Source: Rosettibacter sp037481715 (GTDB taxonomy: Bacteria; Bacteroidota; Ignavibacteria; Ignavibacteriales; Melioribacteraceae). Taken from it: a stretch of DNA of 64,000 nt. Location of the stretch: the NCBI GenBank assembly GCA_037481715.1, contig JBBFLD010000013.1, forward strand, positions 1 through 64,000, in the 5' to 3' direction. Each line of letters starts with the position of its first letter. Position 1 is the first letter of the stretch. A program made the translations under genes and the position numbers. Positions 1-9,051 of the stretch are shown here, one piece after another. The notes beneath the pieces are model-generated. The model was not told the origin of the DNA. It saw only the letters and a list, made by a program, of their open reading frames with translations, and did not search any database.

Positions 1-127
1 CTTCGTCGGGACTGCTCTACCAGCTGAGCTACGCCAGCTTGAAATTAAATTTTATGAACAAGTTACTTAAGAGATTATCCCGACTTCATCGGGACTGCTC
101 TACCAGCTGAGCTACGCCAGCTTGAAA
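1..127 (-). repeat. Tandem tRNA 5'-half fragments joined to a palindrome
   Basis: Two nearly identical 44-bp copies lie at 1-44 and 84-127, with a period of 83 bp. Read on the minus strand, each begins with a textbook tRNA 5' half: acceptor strand GCTGGCG, TA, D-stem GCTC, D-loop AGCTGGTA, D-stem GAGC. After that the sequence becomes a short palindrome, TCCCGATGAAGTCGGGA, where the anticodon arm should be. No T-arm (GGTTCRA) or 3' acceptor strand follows, so neither copy is a functional tRNA gene. The 5' half is most like a tRNA-Thr, but the identity is uncertain because the anticodon region is replaced. Copy A continues beyond the window edge. Confidence 0.7.
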
Positions 128-256
128 CTAACAACAGTTTTCAAAAGAACTTTTTATTGTAAATGCTTTAGTATTTAAATTTTGTGCGCAAATCTACTAA
201 TATTTTATATTTCATTGCAACTATTATTTATCTTTCGATAGACTAATTTTACTTTT

Positions 257-1036
257 ATGCTTACTCAAAAAGAACTGAAATATTATTCTTCTCTAAACCA
301 AAAAAAATATAGACGAGAATTTCAAAAATTTCTTGTCGAAGGAATTACTTTAATTGAAGAGGCAATTAACTCAAATTATAAATGTGAGATTATAATATCT
401 TCTCATCTTTATGCACAAAAGAATAATGATGTTTTAATTCAATTAAAAAATAAAAATCTTAGAACGGAAATAATTAATCAAACTCAATTTGAAAAATTAT
501 GCGATACAAAAACACCTCAGGGAATAATTGGAGTTTTTCATTTTCCTGAAATAAATCTTAATGAAAATATTTTTAAATCAGAAAAATTGATTGCTGCACT
601 TGAAAGCATTTCTGATCCCGGTAATCTTGGAACTATAATTCGTAATTGTGATTGGTTCGGTGTAAAAAACATATTGTTAAGTCCAGATTGTGCAGAAGTT
701 TTTAATCCAAAAGTTATAAGAGCTTCTGCTGGTTCTTTATTCCATATTAATTTTTATGAAGCAGATAATTTTTATGCTGCATTAAAAAATTTGAAAAAAT
801 CCGGATTCAAAATTTATTGCACTGATTTGGATGGCAAGAATATTTACGAATTAAAACTTTCTGAAAAATCAATAGTTGTTTTTTCGAGCGAAGCACATGG
901 TCCTTCGGATAATTTATTGCAAATTTCAGATTTGAAAATTACTATCCCTCGTTTCGGCAATGCTGAATCGCTTAATGTTGCTTCTGCTTCTGCAGTAGTT
1001 TTATCCGAAGTATCAAGAAAATTAAGAGAGTTATAA
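257..1036 (+). CDS. TrmH/SpoU-family RNA 2'-O-methyltransferase
   Basis: The 259-residue protein has the two-part architecture of SAM-dependent SpoU (SPOUT) RNA ribose methyltransferases. An N-terminal RNA-binding domain (about 1-95) contains the family opening FLVEG. The knotted catalytic domain (about 108-255) has motif 1 SDPGNLGTIIRN (about 119-130) and motif 3 around NAESLNVASASA near residue 240. The likely substrate is 23S rRNA or tRNA; which nucleotide cannot be told from sequence. The length matches the RlmB/TsnR-like group. It ends immediately before the stop codon of the convergent outer-membrane gene, with no intergenic space. Confidence 0.9.
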   Translation: MLTQKELKYYSSLNQKKYRREFQKFLVEGITLIEEAINSNYKCEIIISSHLYAQKNNDVLIQLKNKNLRTEIINQTQFEKLCDTKTPQGIIGVFHFPEINLNENIFKSEKLIAALESISDPGNLGTIIRNCDWFGVKNILLSPDCAEVFNPKVIRASAGSLFHINFYEADNFYAALKNLKKSGFKIYCTDLDGKNIYELKLSEKSIVVFSSEAHGPSDNLLQISDLKITIPRFGNAESLNVASASAVVLSEVSRKLREL

Positions 1037-3061
1037 CTAATCAAAAAATTCCCATGCAACGCCGAATCTAATTCCTCTTTCCTGCTTTGGATAATAAGGA
1101 ACAATGAAATATTTTCTGTTCAATAAATTTTCAAAAACAAAATATATGATTGCATTTTTTTGAATTTGTCCAGCTGCAAATAAATCCAATTGAAATTCAG
1201 ATGGATATTTTTTTGTTAACAAATATGGAACAGTTCGAACATTTGGAGCTATCAGCCACATATATGGTGTTGTAATATTTTTCTCAAAATCAATTAACAT
1301 ATCATTTCTTGTTCCAATTGAATAATAGTTCAATCCAATTTTCAAATTTAGATTTGAGTTGAAAAGCAAATCCTGATAATAAATACCACCTGAAGAAGTA
1401 AATTCAGGAATAGCTTGCTTCTCTCTGTTTGATTCCGAGAAGTAAAAATTTGTGTTAGAAGTTAAAATTATCTTCCAAACTTTTGCATTCAATGCAAGAT
1501 TAATTCCCTGCAAATATAGATTATCTATTTTGAAGTAAATTGCATTATCATTTAGAAGAAATTTATTTTGGATTAATGCTGCAATTTGTTTGTCAATCGA
1601 AGCAGAATAAAAATAACCGAGTTCAATTTTCAAAGGATTGAATGAAAAAATTGATTTGATTTCAACAGCTGTATTTTTTTGTTTTTTGTTTATTGCAAAT
1701 GGATGATTTTCGAATAAAGTAAAAGGCTTATAAAAACTTGATGCTCCAGCATAGATTTTTATTTTGTTGTTTAGATTGAATGAAATATCACCGCCATAAC
1801 CAAAATAAGAATTATCGTCATAATTCAGATATTTTCCGTATAAAGAAATTTGAGCAATTTTTTTCGGCAAAAAAGAAGTAAGAAAAATTCCAGAAGAAAA
1901 TGAATTCAATGATTTGTTTTGAATTAATAATGGAGAAGAAAATTTGTTGTTTTCAAATTCATTGATAAAATTGATTTGTAAATTGGAAAAAGTTAAATCG
2001 TTCTTTAATCTTACTCCAATTGTTTTATATTCATTATTATGAAAAACATTTTCTGCATTGCTTTGTAAATTTGTTCCTGTTGTATCGTTTTGTCTGAATT
2101 CACTTAATCCTGTTTGATAGTAAATTGAAAAATCTGTAAAAGAATTTTTATAAAGTTCTCCAAACAATCTCAATGTGAAATTATGAGTGGTTACTTTTTG
2201 ATATCTGTTATAAAATTTTACTGGGGCAAGAATGTTATTATAAAGAACATCTTCAAATTGTTCTTTTGGATATGAATTTAAAATTGAATCTGCATTAACT
2301 CCGCCGTTTAATTGAATAATTGATTTAGAATGTTTGTAACTGCCTATTAATGTTAAATTATTCGATAAAGCATAACTTACTCTTAAACTTGCAAGCCACA
2401 AGCTGTAATCTGTATTTCTGTAAAATGGATTTACACTTTGATTTGTAATCTCAGAAAAAATATTTAATCTTTTGCCAAAGTTCGAAGAAAAGATTCCATC
2501 AATCATTCCTTCTTCGTTTGGTGCTTGATAAAATTTAATTCTTGTATAAGGTTTTGAAGAAGAATTGTATTTCGAAATAAAATTGACAGAAGCAGAGTTA
2601 TTGTAGTTGCTGTAAAAAAATCCTCTTGGAAATGTAATTATCTCAATTGAATCGATACTTTCTGATTGCAATAGATATAAATCATAAGAATTGAATAATC
2701 GATTGTTTATTAAAATTCCATCATATAAAAAAGAAATATTATTATATCCGCTGCCATATAATAAAACTTCGTTTGGTTGACCAAGTGAACCTAAGTCTCT
2801 TATCAATCCAAAAGGAATGTAATTGAAAAAATTTCCAGAATAACGATAGTCAGAAAAATTTAATTCTTCTTTTCTTAATACATAATTAGAAATTGACAAC
2901 AAAGCTAAAGTTTTTTGTGGGATAATTTTTAATGTATCTTTTTTGACTATTGTTGTATCGTTTAATAAAAGATTATTTGGGAAATCACAATTAATTTTAT
3001 CCAAACTTTTTGAGAAAAGAATTGATGTAATAAAAAATAAGTATGCAATAAATTTTTTCAT
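1037..3061 (-). CDS. TonB-dependent-receptor-like outer-membrane protein
   Basis: This 674-residue protein has an N-terminal signal peptide (KKFIAYLFFITSILFS) followed by a TonB plug-like region. The plug-like features are a 'LYDGILINNRL' element near residue 115 and 'SIDSIEIITFPRGFFYSN' near residue 145. The rest is a long series of alternating aromatic beta-strands ending in an aromatic residue (F) before D, typical of an outer-membrane barrel. There is no N-terminal carboxypeptidase-like domain, so it is not a standard SusC. The ligand is unknown. It is a single gene, convergent with the SpoU methyltransferase and divergent from HU. Vitamin, siderophore and fatty-acid uptake are all possible. 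Confidence 0.7.
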   Translation of the reverse strand: MKKFIAYLFFITSILFSKSLDKINCDFPNNLLLNDTTIVKKDTLKIIPQKTLALLSISNYVLRKEELNFSDYRYSGNFFNYIPFGLIRDLGSLGQPNEVLLYGSGYNNISFLYDGILINNRLFNSYDLYLLQSESIDSIEIITFPRGFFYSNYNNSASVNFISKYNSSSKPYTRIKFYQAPNEEGMIDGIFSSNFGKRLNIFSEITNQSVNPFYRNTDYSLWLASLRVSYALSNNLTLIGSYKHSKSIIQLNGGVNADSILNSYPKEQFEDVLYNNILAPVKFYNRYQKVTTHNFTLRLFGELYKNSFTDFSIYYQTGLSEFRQNDTTGTNLQSNAENVFHNNEYKTIGVRLKNDLTFSNLQINFINEFENNKFSSPLLIQNKSLNSFSSGIFLTSFLPKKIAQISLYGKYLNYDDNSYFGYGGDISFNLNNKIKIYAGASSFYKPFTLFENHPFAINKKQKNTAVEIKSIFSFNPLKIELGYFYSASIDKQIAALIQNKFLLNDNAIYFKIDNLYLQGINLALNAKVWKIILTSNTNFYFSESNREKQAIPEFTSSGGIYYQDLLFNSNLNLKIGLNYYSIGTRNDMLIDFEKNITTPYMWLIAPNVRTVPYLLTKKYPSEFQLDLFAAGQIQKNAIIYFVFENLLNRKYFIVPYYPKQERGIRFGVAWEFFD

Positions 3062-3309
3062 GAATTCAAAAATATTTTTTTACTAAAATAGATTTAATTG
3101 CATAAGAATGAAAGAAGAATCTTAAGTGCATCAAACAAGTTTTTGCAAATCATAATTCTTGATGAAATAAATTCTAATAAAATTATTGATTAACATATAA
3201 GAATTCTTATTTATCAATAGTTAGATAAAATCAATAAAATTGTTTGTTTTAAAATGAAAAAGTATTAAATTTCGAGCGAATTAACTTCCATAATTTAAGG
3301 AGTTACACA

Positions 3310-3594
3310 ATGGCAATGACAAAAAGTCAAATTCTCGATTACATGGCAAAAAAAACTGGAATCACAAAAAAGCAAGCCAATTTATTTTTGAGTGAGTTTG
3401 TAAAACTTGCTTATAAAGAAGCAAAAAAATCGTTTACTATTCCTGGATTGGGAAAATTAGTTTTAGTAGAAAGAAAAGCAAGACAGGGACGTAATCCAAA
3501 GACTGGAGAAGTTATTACAATTCCAGCAAAAAAAGTTGTAAAGTTTAGAGTTGCAAAACAAGCTAAAGATGCAATCTTAGTTTATAAAGCATAA
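3310..3594 (+). CDS. HU-family nucleoid protein
   Basis: A 94-residue basic histone-like protein of the HU/IHF family that bends and compacts DNA as a dimer. The N-terminal helices (KSQILDYMAKKTGITKKQA) and the beta-arm signature GRNPKTGE (about 61-68) are both clear. The length is normal for HU. A good Shine-Dalgarno (AAGGAG) lies just upstream of the ATG, and an intrinsic terminator follows the stop within a few bases, so it is probably a monocistronic, highly expressed gene. Confidence 0.93.
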   Translation: MAMTKSQILDYMAKKTGITKKQANLFLSEFVKLAYKEAKKSFTIPGLGKLVLVERKARQGRNPKTGEVITIPAKKVVKFRVAKQAKDAILVYKA

Positions 3595-3598
3595 AAGG

Positions 3599-3630
3599 AA
3601 AGCCCATCATCTGGTGGGCTTTTTTCTTTG
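3599..3630. terminator. Intrinsic terminator between convergent genes
   Basis: AGCCCA (3601-3606) pairs with TGGGCT (3615-3620), and the stem can extend through a G-T pair. A run of T follows on the plus strand (3620-3625). On the minus strand the stem is followed by a T-rich tract as well. It therefore probably ends both the HU transcript and the convergent membrane-protein gene, whose last codons overlap the hairpin. Confidence 0.8.
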
Positions 3631-4098
3631 TACATTTTTCATCAGTTCGTTGTAAAGTTTTTCGGGAATGTTCTGAAGGATACGAGTTAAAAGTTTTTGA
3701 AAATTGCCCACATGTGAATAAAATCCAATTGTTGTGTTGCTGCTTTTATCGTGAATATAAATTGGTCTTGTTGGATATCCGCTGAAAATTCCTCCGCTTA
3801 ATTTATCAATATTTTTAAAATCAATTTCGATATTCTTTCTGCTTAAGAAAAAATCTTTACAAATCATTTTGTCATTTGTAACAGTAATTTCAAATGGAAA
3901 TAATTTATATGTCTTGAAAAAGTATTTATTCAGGTAGAAAATTATTGCTGCATTAATTGCAGCAGGTATTATGAAAATAATTTTTTCTGTGATGTAATAA
4001 ATTGAAGAAATTAAATGAATTGAGAGCATTACAGTTGCAATAATATTTCCATATCGATAAATAATTTTTGCAAAGAAAGAATATTTAAATGTTTCCAT
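3607..4098 (-). CDS. Small membrane protein with PH-like domain (uncharacterised)
   Basis: The family is not recognised with certainty. The 163-residue protein has two hydrophobic segments in its first 60 residues (about 12-35 and 38-58). A soluble C-terminal half with alternating strands follows (FEITVTNDKMICKDFFLS), resembling the bacterial PH-like domains of YcxB-type proteins. There are no catalytic motifs. Its stop codon overlaps the terminator of HU. A membrane-bound structural or sensory role is possible but is only a guess. Confidence 0.55.
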   Translation of the reverse strand: METFKYSFFAKIIYRYGNIIATVMLSIHLISSIYYITEKIIFIIPAAINAAIIFYLNKYFFKTYKLFPFEITVTNDKMICKDFFLSRKNIEIDFKNIDKLSGGIFSGYPTRPIYIHDKSSNTTIGFYSHVGNFQKLLTRILQNIPEKLYNELMKNVQRKKPTR

Positions 4099-4268
4099 AG
4101 AGTTAGTAATCTTTTTCTTAAAGTTATGAAATAATTAACAAATATTTTTTCATAAAGATATAGGGAAAAATTTTAATTGGAAAAAGCAGAATAATTAATA
4201 CAAAAATTAACACAAAATAAATTCATAAACTTTTGCTATTTTGAAAGTGAAAAATCTTTTTTACTTCG

Positions 4269-5078
4269 ATGAAATTGCCCCGATTAAAATATGGACGCAG
4301 ATTAAAAACCTCGGATTATCTTTATAATTTTTTTGCTACTATAACTGGTCTAACAATTTTTAATATAGAGTTCTTTAAACAAGTTTTTCTTCCTCCATAT
4401 GAAATTGCTGAAATAAAAAAACATATGGATGAACTTGGAGTTAAAACATTTGGGATTGTGAGTGTTACTGGTTTGATAATTGGATTAGTTCTTGCAATGC
4501 AAAGTCAGCCTGTTATGCAAAGATTTGGTGCTTCTGATTTTTTGCCTGGTATGGTTGCTTTATCTGTAGTTAGAGAATTAGGTCCAGTAATTACAGCATT
4601 AATTTTTGCAGGCAGGGTCAGCTCTGGTATTGGAGCAGAACTTGGATCAATGAGAGTAACTGAACAAATTGACGCAATGGAAGTATCTGCAGTAAATCCT
4701 TTCAAGTTTCTTGTGGTTACTCGTGTTATTGCAACCACTATGATTTTACCACTATTAACAATTTATGTAATTGTAATTGCAATATTCGGTGGATTTATTG
4801 CAATTGTTATTACAGAAAGCATGAGTTTTCAATATTATATCGATTCGGTTATTCGTGCAATAGAGTTTGGAGATTTTATTCCAGGTGTTGCTAAAACTTT
4901 TGTGTTTGGTTACATAGTTGGAATAGTTGGTTCTTACAAAGGTTTTACAGCAGAAGGTGGAACAGAAGGGGTTGGCAGAGCTTCAACAACTTCTGTGGTT
5001 CTTTCTTCATTACTTATTTTAATTTTTGATATGATTTTAGTAAAAATAACATTATGGTTATGGCCAACACTCGGGTAG
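4269..5078 (+). CDS. mlaE: MlaE-type ABC permease
   Basis: A 269-residue integral membrane permease of the MlaE/YrbE family, which moves phospholipids or other lipids between the inner membrane and periplasm. Visible family features are LVLAMQSQPVMQRFGA, the conserved VVRELGPVITALIFAGRVSSGIGAE region split over about residues 95-125, and the MRVTEQIDAMEV coupling element that follows. It is the first gene of an mlaEFD operon and overlaps mlaF. The length fits the family. Confidence 0.92.
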   Translation: MKLPRLKYGRRLKTSDYLYNFFATITGLTIFNIEFFKQVFLPPYEIAEIKKHMDELGVKTFGIVSVTGLIIGLVLAMQSQPVMQRFGASDFLPGMVALSVVRELGPVITALIFAGRVSSGIGAELGSMRVTEQIDAMEVSAVNPFKFLVVTRVIATTMILPLLTIYVIVIAIFGGFIAIVITESMSFQYYIDSVIRAIEFGDFIPGVAKTFVFGYIVGIVGSYKGFTAEGGTEGVGRASTTSVVLSSLLILIFDMILVKITLWLWPTLG

Positions 5079-5812
5079 TTGTAGTAGAAAATTTAACAAA
5101 AAGATTCGACAGTCATACTGTTCTCGATAAAATTTCATTTGAAGTTAAGAGAGCAGAAAATCTTGTTGTCTTTGGAAGAAGCGGACAGGGAAAAAGTGTT
5201 TTGCTTAAATGCATTATTGGATTGATGATTCCTGATGAAGGAAACATTTTTATTAATGGTCAGAATGTAACAAAACTTTCAATTAACGAATTAAATAAGC
5301 TTAGAAAAAATATTGGTTTTCTTTTTCAGAGTTCTGCTCTTTATGATTCAATGACAGTCAGAGAAAATCTTGCTTTCCCATTAAAGAGACTTTTTCCAGA
5401 ATTAAAACCTAAGGAAATCGAAGATAAAGTAAAATATACACTTGAATTAGTTTCTCTTGAAGATGCAATTGATAAAATGCCATCTGAACTTTCGGGTGGA
5501 ATGAGAAAAAGAATTGGGCTTGCCCGTTCGATTATTACTGACCCAGAACTTATGCTTTATGATGAACCAACAACAGGTTTAGACCCAATAACAACAAAAG
5601 AGATTAGCGATTTAATTCTTACATTACAAAAAAAATTAAATATGACTTCAATAATTGTTACTCATGATTTAATTTGTGCAGAAATTATTGCCGACCGCGC
5701 AATTTTTCTTAAAGATGCTAAAATTGCTTATGAAGGAAGTATTCAAGAACTGGCTAATTCTGATGATCCATTTTTGAAAAACTTTTTCAGCCATGAATTT
5801 ATAAAAGAATAA
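5054..5812 (+). CDS. mlaF: MlaF-type ABC transporter ATPase
   Basis: A 252-residue ATP-binding subunit that pairs with the preceding permease. It carries Walker A GRSGQGKSVLLK (about 38-49), a Q-loop (FLFQSSALYDSMTV), the ABC signature LSGGMRKRIGLARS (about 147-160), Walker B LMLYDEPTTGLDP and the switch histidine in VTHD. The reading frame starts inside the last codons of mlaE. An alternative start two codons downstream (5060) also overlaps, so translation is probably coupled. The FQSSALYDSMTV stretch is typical of MlaF-like rather than sugar-import ATPases. Confidence 0.93.
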   Translation: MVMANTRVVVVENLTKRFDSHTVLDKISFEVKRAENLVVFGRSGQGKSVLLKCIIGLMIPDEGNIFINGQNVTKLSINELNKLRKNIGFLFQSSALYDSMTVRENLAFPLKRLFPELKPKEIEDKVKYTLELVSLEDAIDKMPSELSGGMRKRIGLARSIITDPELMLYDEPTTGLDPITTKEISDLILTLQKKLNMTSIIVTHDLICAEIIADRAIFLKDAKIAYEGSIQELANSDDPFLKNFFSHEFIKE

Positions 5813-5823
5813 GTGAGGCAAAA

Positions 5824-6867
5824 ATGTTAAAACAATTAGAAGGTGCACGACTTGGAATTTTTATTTTCATTGGAACAATATTACTTGTCATTTCAATTTT
5901 TCTTATTGGAAGCAGAGAACAATTGTTTACAGGTACAATAGAAATAAAAGCATATTTCAATCAGATAGAAGGATTAAAAACCGGGGCACCTGTTAGATTA
6001 AGTGGTTATGATATTGGTAGTGTAAGTGGAATTTCACTTGTTGATGAAAAAACTGGAAATGTAGAAGTCCGAATGAGAATCGACAGCGAACTGAAACGAT
6101 TTATTCGTCTTGACAGTCAAGCAGCAATTGAAACAGAAGGATTAGTTGGTAAAAAAATTGTAACAATAACACCAGGCTCGCCAAACCTCGAAGAAATTTC
6201 TGACGGCGGAATTATTAAATCAAAAAATCCATTAAATATTTCTGTAATAGTTGAAGAAACCGAAGCTGTTATTGCATATCTGAAAAATGTTACTAAAGAC
6301 CTTGCTGATATTGTAAACAAAGTTAACAAGGGCGAAGGAACAATTGGTAAGGTTGTTAATGATGACAGACTTTATCGTTCTGCAGTAAGCATCACACAGA
6401 ATGCAGATAAAAGTTTAACTGCAATAACTGATAGATTAACAGATGTTTCAGATATCATTATTGAAATGACACAAAGTATCAAATCAATTATCTCAAATGT
6501 TGATGATGCAACTGCAGATATAAAAAGATTAGTAGAAAAAGTTGACAGAGGAGAAGGTGCACTTGGCACTTTAATTTCTGACCAATCAGTAGCTGATTCT
6601 ATAAAGATAATATTAAATAATCTTGCAAAAACTTCTGAAGATGCAAAGATGGCATCATCAAGTTTTGCAGAGAATATGGAAGCATTAAAACATAACTGGC
6701 TTTTCAAAGGATATTTTGAACAACGGGGTTACTGGAATAAAATGGAATATGAAAATGAAATTGAAAAAAAATTAGAAGAACTCAAGCTTCAGAATAAACT
6801 TCTCGATGAAAAAATTAAACAAATGCTGGAGTTAGAATCACGACTTGAAAAGAAAAATGTTCAATGA
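5824..6867 (+). CDS. mlaD: MlaD-family (MCE domain) lipid-binding protein
   Basis: A 347-residue protein with one N-terminal transmembrane anchor (about 11-30) and an MCE/MlaD domain (about 38-118; FNQIEGLKTGAPVRLSGYDI). A long helical, coiled-coil-prone C-terminus follows, rich in GEGTIGKVV-like and GEGALGTLI-like short repeats and ending in charged E/K heptads. It forms the periplasmic part of the MlaEFD transporter. Neither MlaB nor MlaC is encoded next to it, as is common in Bacteroidota-type operons. The gene starts 11 bp after mlaF. Confidence 0.9.
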   Translation: MLKQLEGARLGIFIFIGTILLVISIFLIGSREQLFTGTIEIKAYFNQIEGLKTGAPVRLSGYDIGSVSGISLVDEKTGNVEVRMRIDSELKRFIRLDSQAAIETEGLVGKKIVTITPGSPNLEEISDGGIIKSKNPLNISVIVEETEAVIAYLKNVTKDLADIVNKVNKGEGTIGKVVNDDRLYRSAVSITQNADKSLTAITDRLTDVSDIIIEMTQSIKSIISNVDDATADIKRLVEKVDRGEGALGTLISDQSVADSIKIILNNLAKTSEDAKMASSSFAENMEALKHNWLFKGYFEQRGYWNKMEYENEIEKKLEELKLQNKLLDEKIKQMLELESRLEKKNVQ

Positions 6868-7285
6868 AATCATTTTGTAAATTTTGAAATCTTGAATACC
6901 TCTTCACGTCATTGCGTAGAATAATGTTTAGGGATTCTTCATCACACAAATGAATCGGGCGCATCAATAATAAAAAATAAATTAAAAGTCATTTTTAACG
7001 AATTGAAAAATCTCAATAGAAACCATTAAAATATCATTGTGTGGCCCAACAATTTTTGTTGGGACAAAGCAATTTCATAAATTTTATCTTTCGAAAAGTT
7101 ATTCCGTCAAAAGCAAAAATTGACCTATTGTTATATCAATTTTGATTTAGTGCCGTATAGTTCTTTGACATATTGAACAAGTTTTTTAAGCTTCTTTAGG
7201 AAAACGGTGAGAGTCTGATCCCATAAAAATCTTTTCTTAGATTCCACATCATGCGGTTTTAATATTTAATAAAAAGACAACAATT
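6868..7285. other. Intergenic region with an inverted repeat
   Basis: About 420 bp with no intact gene. It contains a perfect 8-bp inverted repeat, CCCAACAA (7045-7052) and TTGTTGGG (7056-7063), that could form a hairpin. There is also a stretch at about 7200-7224 (GGAAAACGGTGAGAGTC) resembling the middle of a cobalamin riboswitch, but the rest of that fold is not recognisable here. The sequence leads into a run of decayed genes. Confidence 0.45.
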
Positions 7286-7294
7286 ATAGACTAT

Positions 7295-8052
7295 TTGAGA
7301 AGACTATTAGTTGTTATAGTTGGAATATCATTAAGTTTTTCACAGTCAACGAATGCTTAAGTTGACAATTCATTTGGAAAACTACCACCATTTACAAAAT
7401 GGTATCAAAATCCGTTGAGCATAAGTCCTGTAGCCTTGCATACGGGAAATGGCTTATTTATTCCTTTGATTGCTGCAACCAGTATTCTCATTTTCACAAA
7501 GTACAATGATACTCTGGATAACCGACTCAGCTTTTACGACGACATTGGTTACACGAAAGGCTATTACGGCAGTTTTTCAAACATTACACATCTAAATATT
7601 GGCATAAATTATATGCTTCGAGATTACTTGTCGGTTGGTGCAGAATTATCACAAGTATATGTTAGCGGCAGTGAAAACAACACTTATGGGATAGGTATAC
7701 GGCTCATTTTCAGATTTTATCCGTTGAATAAGGAAAATTTCAAGCTTTATTTTCAAAGCGGTGTAGGGCTTCAATACTTTTTTGAAAATTTTCCGCAACA
7801 ATCTGTATTTTTTGGTGATTACCTTGAAGGAACAAAGTTAAACGGAAGTCCTAAATATGGGATTCGAACAGAAATCAAACTGAATTCAAATTGGAATATC
7901 AACGCTGGACTTTGGCACATTCATTTTTCTAATAGAAATAATCTTAGTGCTGAAAGAAATCCTGGATGCGATGCAATGAATTTAGTATTGGACTGATATA
8001 CTATGATGATAATAGATTAATTACTGCAGGGAACAAAATGTTTATGCCATAA
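7295..8052 (+). pseudogene. Broken PagL-like (acyloxyacyl hydrolase/lipid A deacylase) gene
   Basis: The remains of an outer-membrane lipid A 3-O-deacylase-like protein. A signal peptide (RRLLVVIVGISLSFSQSTNA) is followed directly by an in-frame TAA at 7358-7360. The mature sequence then continues in the same frame (VDNSFGKLPPFTKWYQNP, then beta-strands) to the family's active-site region WHIHFSNRNN and NPG near 7915-7970. At about 7982 one base seems to be missing. The present frame stops at 7994-7996, while the shifted frame gives SIGLIYYDDN, as expected for the last strand. No ATG is present at the expected start; 7295 is a TTG. Two lesions make it almost certainly inactive. Confidence 0.72.
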
Positions 8053-8319
8053 GGCTTTTAGGGGTATTTAAACATTGGAGCCAGCATAAATTTTCGTGTC
8101 GATGGAAAGGTAACTGCCCCGCAATCCCTTACGGCATTTTACTCAGACTTTAGATGTTATTGTATAAAAGAGAAATAACAAAACGAAATAAATATTTATA
8201 TGACTTAGTAACGTATTTAGCATTAGTTTGCTTTCATCATGTTTTAACGAAAATGAATACATTAAAGATTACTTTTTAGAAGTAATCATTTAATAAAATA
8301 AATCTAAGGAGGTGAAATT

Positions 8320-9027
8320 ATGAAAAAAATATATGTCATAATTATGGTTGTTGCATTGATAGGTGCAGGTATAGGAGTGTTTTTAATGATAATGCAACAA
8401 TTAGCGAATGAACATGAATCTAAGGAACATAATGAAAAAATTGAGCTACCTCAGCCGATATATGAAAGCAACACATCAATAGAACAGGCTTTACTCGAAA
8501 GAAGATCGGCCAGAGAATATAAAGATAAGCCATTGACGCTTGCTGAAGTATCTCAACTTCTCTGGGCTGCCCAGGGAATTACCGACCCAAAGGGTTTTAG
8601 AACAGCACCTTCGGCAGGTGCGCTCTATCCCCTTGAGGTATATGTAGTTATTGGCAATGTAGAAGGAGTTACTAGAGGTGTTTATAAATATTATCCTTTA
8701 GAACATGAAATTGTGAAGGTTAGGGATGGAGATGTGAGAAATGATCTGACTATCGCTGCTCTTGGTCAATCTTGTATAGCAGAGGGTGCCATTGTTATTG
8801 TAATCTCTGCAGTTTATGAAAGAACAACTAAAAAGTACGGTGATCGGGGGATTAGATATACCCACATTGAAGTTGGTCATGCCGCTCAAAATGTTTATTT
8901 ACAAGCAGTTTCTTTGAATTTAGGCACAGTGATTGTTGGAGCTTTTCAAGATGATAAAGTGAGAAAAATTCTAAAAATGTCAGACGAAGAACAACCATTA
9001 TCCATAATGCCTATAGGAAAATTATAA
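8320..9027 (+). CDS. SagB-type nitroreductase-family oxidoreductase
   Basis: A 235-residue FMN-dependent nitroreductase-fold protein of the SagB-like group. It has an N-terminal membrane anchor (about 3-25), then ALLERRSAREYKDKPLTL and LLWAAQGITDPKGFRTAPSA, the family opening with the FMN-binding arginines. GALYPLEVYVVIG follows, and there is a late HAAQNVYLQAVSLNLGTV helix. A strong Shine-Dalgarno (AAGGAGGTG, 8306-8314) precedes the ATG. The substrate is unknown; members range from peptide-azoline oxidases to generic reductases, and no YcaO-like partner is nearby. An attC-like site follows 25 bp after the stop, so this looks like an integron-type gene cassette. It is the only intact gene between mlaD and the methyltransferase at 12704. 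Confidence 0.85.
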   Translation: MKKIYVIIMVVALIGAGIGVFLMIMQQLANEHESKEHNEKIELPQPIYESNTSIEQALLERRSAREYKDKPLTLAEVSQLLWAAQGITDPKGFRTAPSAGALYPLEVYVVIGNVEGVTRGVYKYYPLEHEIVKVRDGDVRNDLTIAALGQSCIAEGAIVIVISAVYERTTKKYGDRGIRYTHIEVGHAAQNVYLQAVSLNLGTVIVGAFQDDKVRKILKMSDEEQPLSIMPIGKL

Positions 9028-9051
9028 ACAAAAGTTCGTATAAATTTACAT

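Noticed and set aside
7155..7180. AGTTCTTTGACATATTGAA, similar to sequences found before some CRISPR arrays
   Set aside because: No repeat-spacer structure follows and no cas gene is present.
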